The position numbers were made by a program, and so were the translations under genes. This document shows, in pieces, positions 7,410 through 9,013 of a stretch of 9,013 nucleotides of DNA; position 1 is the first letter of the stretch, and each line of letters starts with the position of its first letter. Below the pieces are notes generated by a model. That model was not told where the DNA came from and ran no database searches. It saw only the letters and a list, made by a program, of their open reading frames with translations. The DNA is taken from assembly GCA_018263365.1 (NCBI GenBank), contig JAANXI010000106.1, positions 1 through 9,013 of the forward strand, read 5' to 3'. This DNA comes from Fidelibacterota bacterium. GTDB taxonomy: Bacteria > Fidelibacterota > JAANXI01.

Positions 7410-7760
7410 TTATGCCAAACCAGCTGTGTTGTACGCGTCGTTGCCTTCTTCAAAGAATTTCGTGTTGATTTCCAGATACTCATCCACGTCGAAATCGGGA
7501 TGGGTATCGTCCTCAGCACGGATCGCATCCGGTGGACACTCTGGTACACACGCATCACAGTCAATACATTCATCGGGATGAATATACAACATCAATCCCT
7601 TCAGTTCTTCTGCGGGTTCTCCTTCTGGTACGCCAGACTCTTCACGACGAGCATGGATCTCATCAAGCGGAATCGGAGCGTAAATACAGTCAACAGGACA
7701 CACCTCAACACAGGCTGTATCGCAAACACTAATACATGGCGTTCCAATGACGTAAGTCAT
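7410..7760 (-). CDS. Ferredoxin with two iron-sulfur clusters (7Fe type)
   Basis: This small, acidic, soluble electron carrier is 116 aa. The cysteine pattern matches seven-iron ferredoxins such as Azotobacter FdI: Cys9, Cys17 and Cys75 would hold a [3Fe-4S] cluster, and Cys21, Cys65, Cys68 and Cys71 (CIDCDACVPEC) a [4Fe-4S] cluster. The VCPVDCI motif includes Cys25, which is usually a free cysteine. Two features differ from the classic form. An additional Cys13 lies between Cys9 and Cys17, and a charged loop of roughly 25 extra residues (about 28-56) separates the two motifs. The ATG at 7760 follows GGGAG with good spacing. It lies 106 nt after the VAT1-like oxidoreductase gene, which suggests but does not prove a shared redox role. 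A strong terminator follows. The electron partner is unknown. Confidence 0.95.
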   Translation of the reverse strand: MTYVIGTPCISVCDTACVEVCPVDCIYAPIPLDEIHARREESGVPEGEPAEELKGLMLYIHPDECIDCDACVPECPPDAIRAEDDTHPDFDVDEYLEINTKFFEEGNDAYNTAGLA

Positions 7761-7866
7761 AATCTTACTCCCGTTTAAAATTTAAAATCAGACTCATACA
7801 TCAATGTAAATTTAATATGGTTCCAACCGCAAGGCAACGGTTCATTGCTGAAAATGCACAGTTTTT

Positions 7867-8889
7867 TCAGGGATTTAGACAGACTTTTCCGGTGTTCTTC
7901 CTGTCCTGGATGTAATGATGCGCTTTCGGAGCATCTTCAAAGGCAAACGTTTTGTCAACGATGGGGCAGACTTTCCCGGCTTCCGCCCATTCAACCAGTT
8001 GTCGCGCCCATTTCCCCACCATATCACGCTCATGCCAGAGGTGCCCGACATTCACACCAAGAACGCCCTTATTCTGGTTAATTAATTTGATCGGATGAAA
8101 CTTGAGGATCGGCATACCCAGCACTGTTTTCAACGTTTGGTACAGAGAGCCAGTCTTCGATTGAGCCATTGAAGCCACTCCGAACATCAGCAGGCGCCCG
8201 GTACTTCGAAGCACATCATAACTTCGTTTCCAGTGTTTCCCACCGATTGCGTCGAGTACGATCTGCACTCCACGTCCTTCCGTCAGATCGTGTACAATTT
8301 CCACAAAGTCTTCGTTCCGGTAATCGATGGGATAATCGACGCCATTGTTTTTGATATATTCGTGCTTATGCGGCGAAGCTGTTCCGTAAATTGTAGCGTC
8401 GAATAACTTACTAATCTGTGTTGCAGCCGTCCCGACGCCCCCGCCTGCTCCGTGAATCAGTACGCTGTCACCTTCCCGGAGGCTTCCCATTACCACTAAC
8501 AGTTGATAGGCTGTGAGATAATTCACCGGCATGGCGGCCCCTTCATCGAACGACCAATCCTCCGGCAGCGGAAACACCTGATCTTGGTGAACACAAAGTT
8601 TTGAGGAGTATCCGTTAAACCGGGTTAAAGCAATAACTTTGTCCCCGGCCCGCCAACCACTAACCTCTTCGCCCACTTCTTTAATAACGCCTGACGCCTC
8701 ATACCCGACGACGCATGGGATATCCGGCGCATCCTGGTAGATGCCCATCCGCGCCATAATGTCGGCAAAGTTGATTCCGGCGGATTTGACATCGATTGTG
8801 ACCTGCTGCTCTCCCGGGACGGGATCGGCAGCCTCTTTCACCTGCAAAACTTCCGGTTTTCCGGCTTTGGTTATCCAGACCTGGCGCAT
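7867..8889 (-). CDS. Zinc-independent NAD(P)H:quinone oxidoreductase, VAT1-like MDR protein
   Basis: This 340-aa protein of the medium-chain dehydrogenase/reductase family resembles VAT1/quinone oxidoreductase members most closely. The GroES-like N-terminal half contains SAGINFADIMARMG (36-49) and PCVVGYEASGVI (58-69), without the Cys and Asp zinc ligands or the four-Cys structural zinc lobe of alcohol dehydrogenases. The Rossmann half carries VLIHGAGGGVGTAA (143-156), the nucleotide-binding loop, then DAIGG (213-217). Such enzymes reduce quinones or other conjugated carbonyls with NADPH; the exact substrate cannot be read from the sequence. The ATG at 8889 is preceded by GAGGTGA at suitable spacing, so the start is well supported. 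A dyad lies just upstream (8902-8925) and may regulate it. The gene is followed by the ferredoxin gene after a 106-nt AT-rich gap. Confidence 0.95.
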   Translation of the reverse strand: MRQVWITKAGKPEVLQVKEAADPVPGEQQVTIDVKSAGINFADIMARMGIYQDAPDIPCVVGYEASGVIKEVGEEVSGWRAGDKVIALTRFNGYSSKLCVHQDQVFPLPEDWSFDEGAAMPVNYLTAYQLLVVMGSLREGDSVLIHGAGGGVGTAATQISKLFDATIYGTASPHKHEYIKNNGVDYPIDYRNEDFVEIVHDLTEGRGVQIVLDAIGGKHWKRSYDVLRSTGRLLMFGVASMAQSKTGSLYQTLKTVLGMPILKFHPIKLINQNKGVLGVNVGHLWHERDMVGKWARQLVEWAEAGKVCPIVDKTFAFEDAPKAHHYIQDRKNTGKVCLNP

Positions 8890-8901
8890 AAGTCACCTCA
8901 A

Positions 8902-8925
8902 TCAATTAGGTTCAACCTAAATTGA
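8902..8925. repeat. Imperfect inverted repeat upstream of the oxidoreductase gene (candidate operator)
   Basis: TCAATTAGGTT (8902-8912) and AACCTAAATTGA (8914-8925) are complementary over 11 bp, with one extra A on the right arm and a single central C. The core TTAGGTT-C-AACCTAA is perfect. It ends 4 nt before the oxidoreductase ribosome binding site. The near-absent loop makes a protein-binding dyad more likely than an RNA hairpin. No regulator gene is in the window. Confidence 0.5.
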
Positions 8926-9013
8926 GCGATTGTTGTGGATGAGATGTGCCAAGATGTTGAGATGAAAAGGGTTTTGGGAAACCGAAGGCATACCCGGAGG
9001 GTCTGTCGAGGAT
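8926..9013. other. Unassigned right-edge segment
   Basis: No gene is recognisable here. One plus-strand frame is open from 8926 to the edge, with possible starts at GTG 8935 and ATG 8944 but no ribosome binding site. One minus-strand frame is open from the edge to a TGA at 8914-8912, which would be the last 33 residues of an upstream gene ending 22 nt before the oxidoreductase. Neither translation matches a family I know. A small hairpin, ACCC-GGA-GGGT, is present near 8993-9003. The segment may be promoter region, the tail of a gene, or part of a dispersed repeat. Confidence 0.25.

Noticed and set aside
7761..7810. Possible ferredoxin promoter (TTTACA with an AT-rich TTAAAT downstream)
   Set aside because: The spacing of about 19 bases is poor and AT-rich sequence gives many such matches; it is too weak to list as a feature.
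7825..7842. Small hairpin AACCG/CGGTT between the oxidoreductase and ferredoxin genes, considered as a terminator
   Set aside because: The stem is only 5 bp with an 8-base loop, and no T-run follows on the minus strand; the genes may well be co-transcribed.
7867..8889. Zinc-containing alcohol dehydrogenase
   Set aside because: The catalytic zinc ligands and the structural four-Cys lobe are absent; the sequence follows the quinone oxidoreductase/VAT1 branch.
1..9013. Mobile element, CRISPR array, prophage or defence island
   Set aside because: No transposase, integrase, regularly spaced repeats or defence-type domains were seen; the genes are intact core functions in one orientation.

Overview
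The window is a compact block of bacterial housekeeping genes, all read on the minus strand, with short gaps and several start/stop overlaps. It looks like chromosomal core sequence rather than a mobile island: I saw no transposase, integrase, tRNA, rRNA or CRISPR array. GC content is intermediate. A two-domain RNase HII-YraN protein, a cytoplasmic-type ferredoxin with a long loop, and a signal peptidase I with a large loop between its catalytic boxes suggest a Gram-negative organism, perhaps of the Fibrobacteres-Chlorobi-Bacteroidetes (FCB) group. That placement is a weak inference; no taxonomic marker gene is complete here.

In the direction of transcription (right to left), the right edge (about 8926-9013) cannot be assigned. 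An 11-bp dyad (8902-8925) follows, then a VAT1-like zinc-independent NAD(P)H:quinone oxidoreductase (7867-8889) and a 7Fe/8Fe-type ferredoxin (7410-7760). A clear intrinsic terminator (7353-7386) closes this redox unit.

A second unit starts after the terminator, with a candidate promoter at 7278-7307. It reads comEC (DNA-uptake channel, 4888-7248), a fusion of RNase HII with a YraN/UPF0102 nuclease-like domain (3860-4831), gamma-glutamyltranspeptidase (2149-3882), a P1/S58 family peptidase (1236-2147), signal peptidase I (308-1207) and the first 88 codons of a HemW-type radical SAM protein (1-265). The gaps are 56 nt, a 23-nt overlap, 1 nt, 28 nt and 42 nt, so an operon is likely, although a weak hairpin with a T-run lies between comEC and the fusion gene.

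Two functional themes stand out. The first is nucleic-acid handling: ComEC next to two nuclease-type domains joined in one chain. The second is peptide and envelope processing: a secreted GGT, a cytoplasmic self-processing peptidase and the leader peptidase. No unambiguously new system is visible. The items most worth checking are the RNase HII-YraN fusion beside comEC, the tightly coupled GGT/P1 peptidase pair, the extra cysteine in the ferredoxin, and the dyad and unexplained sequence at the right edge.
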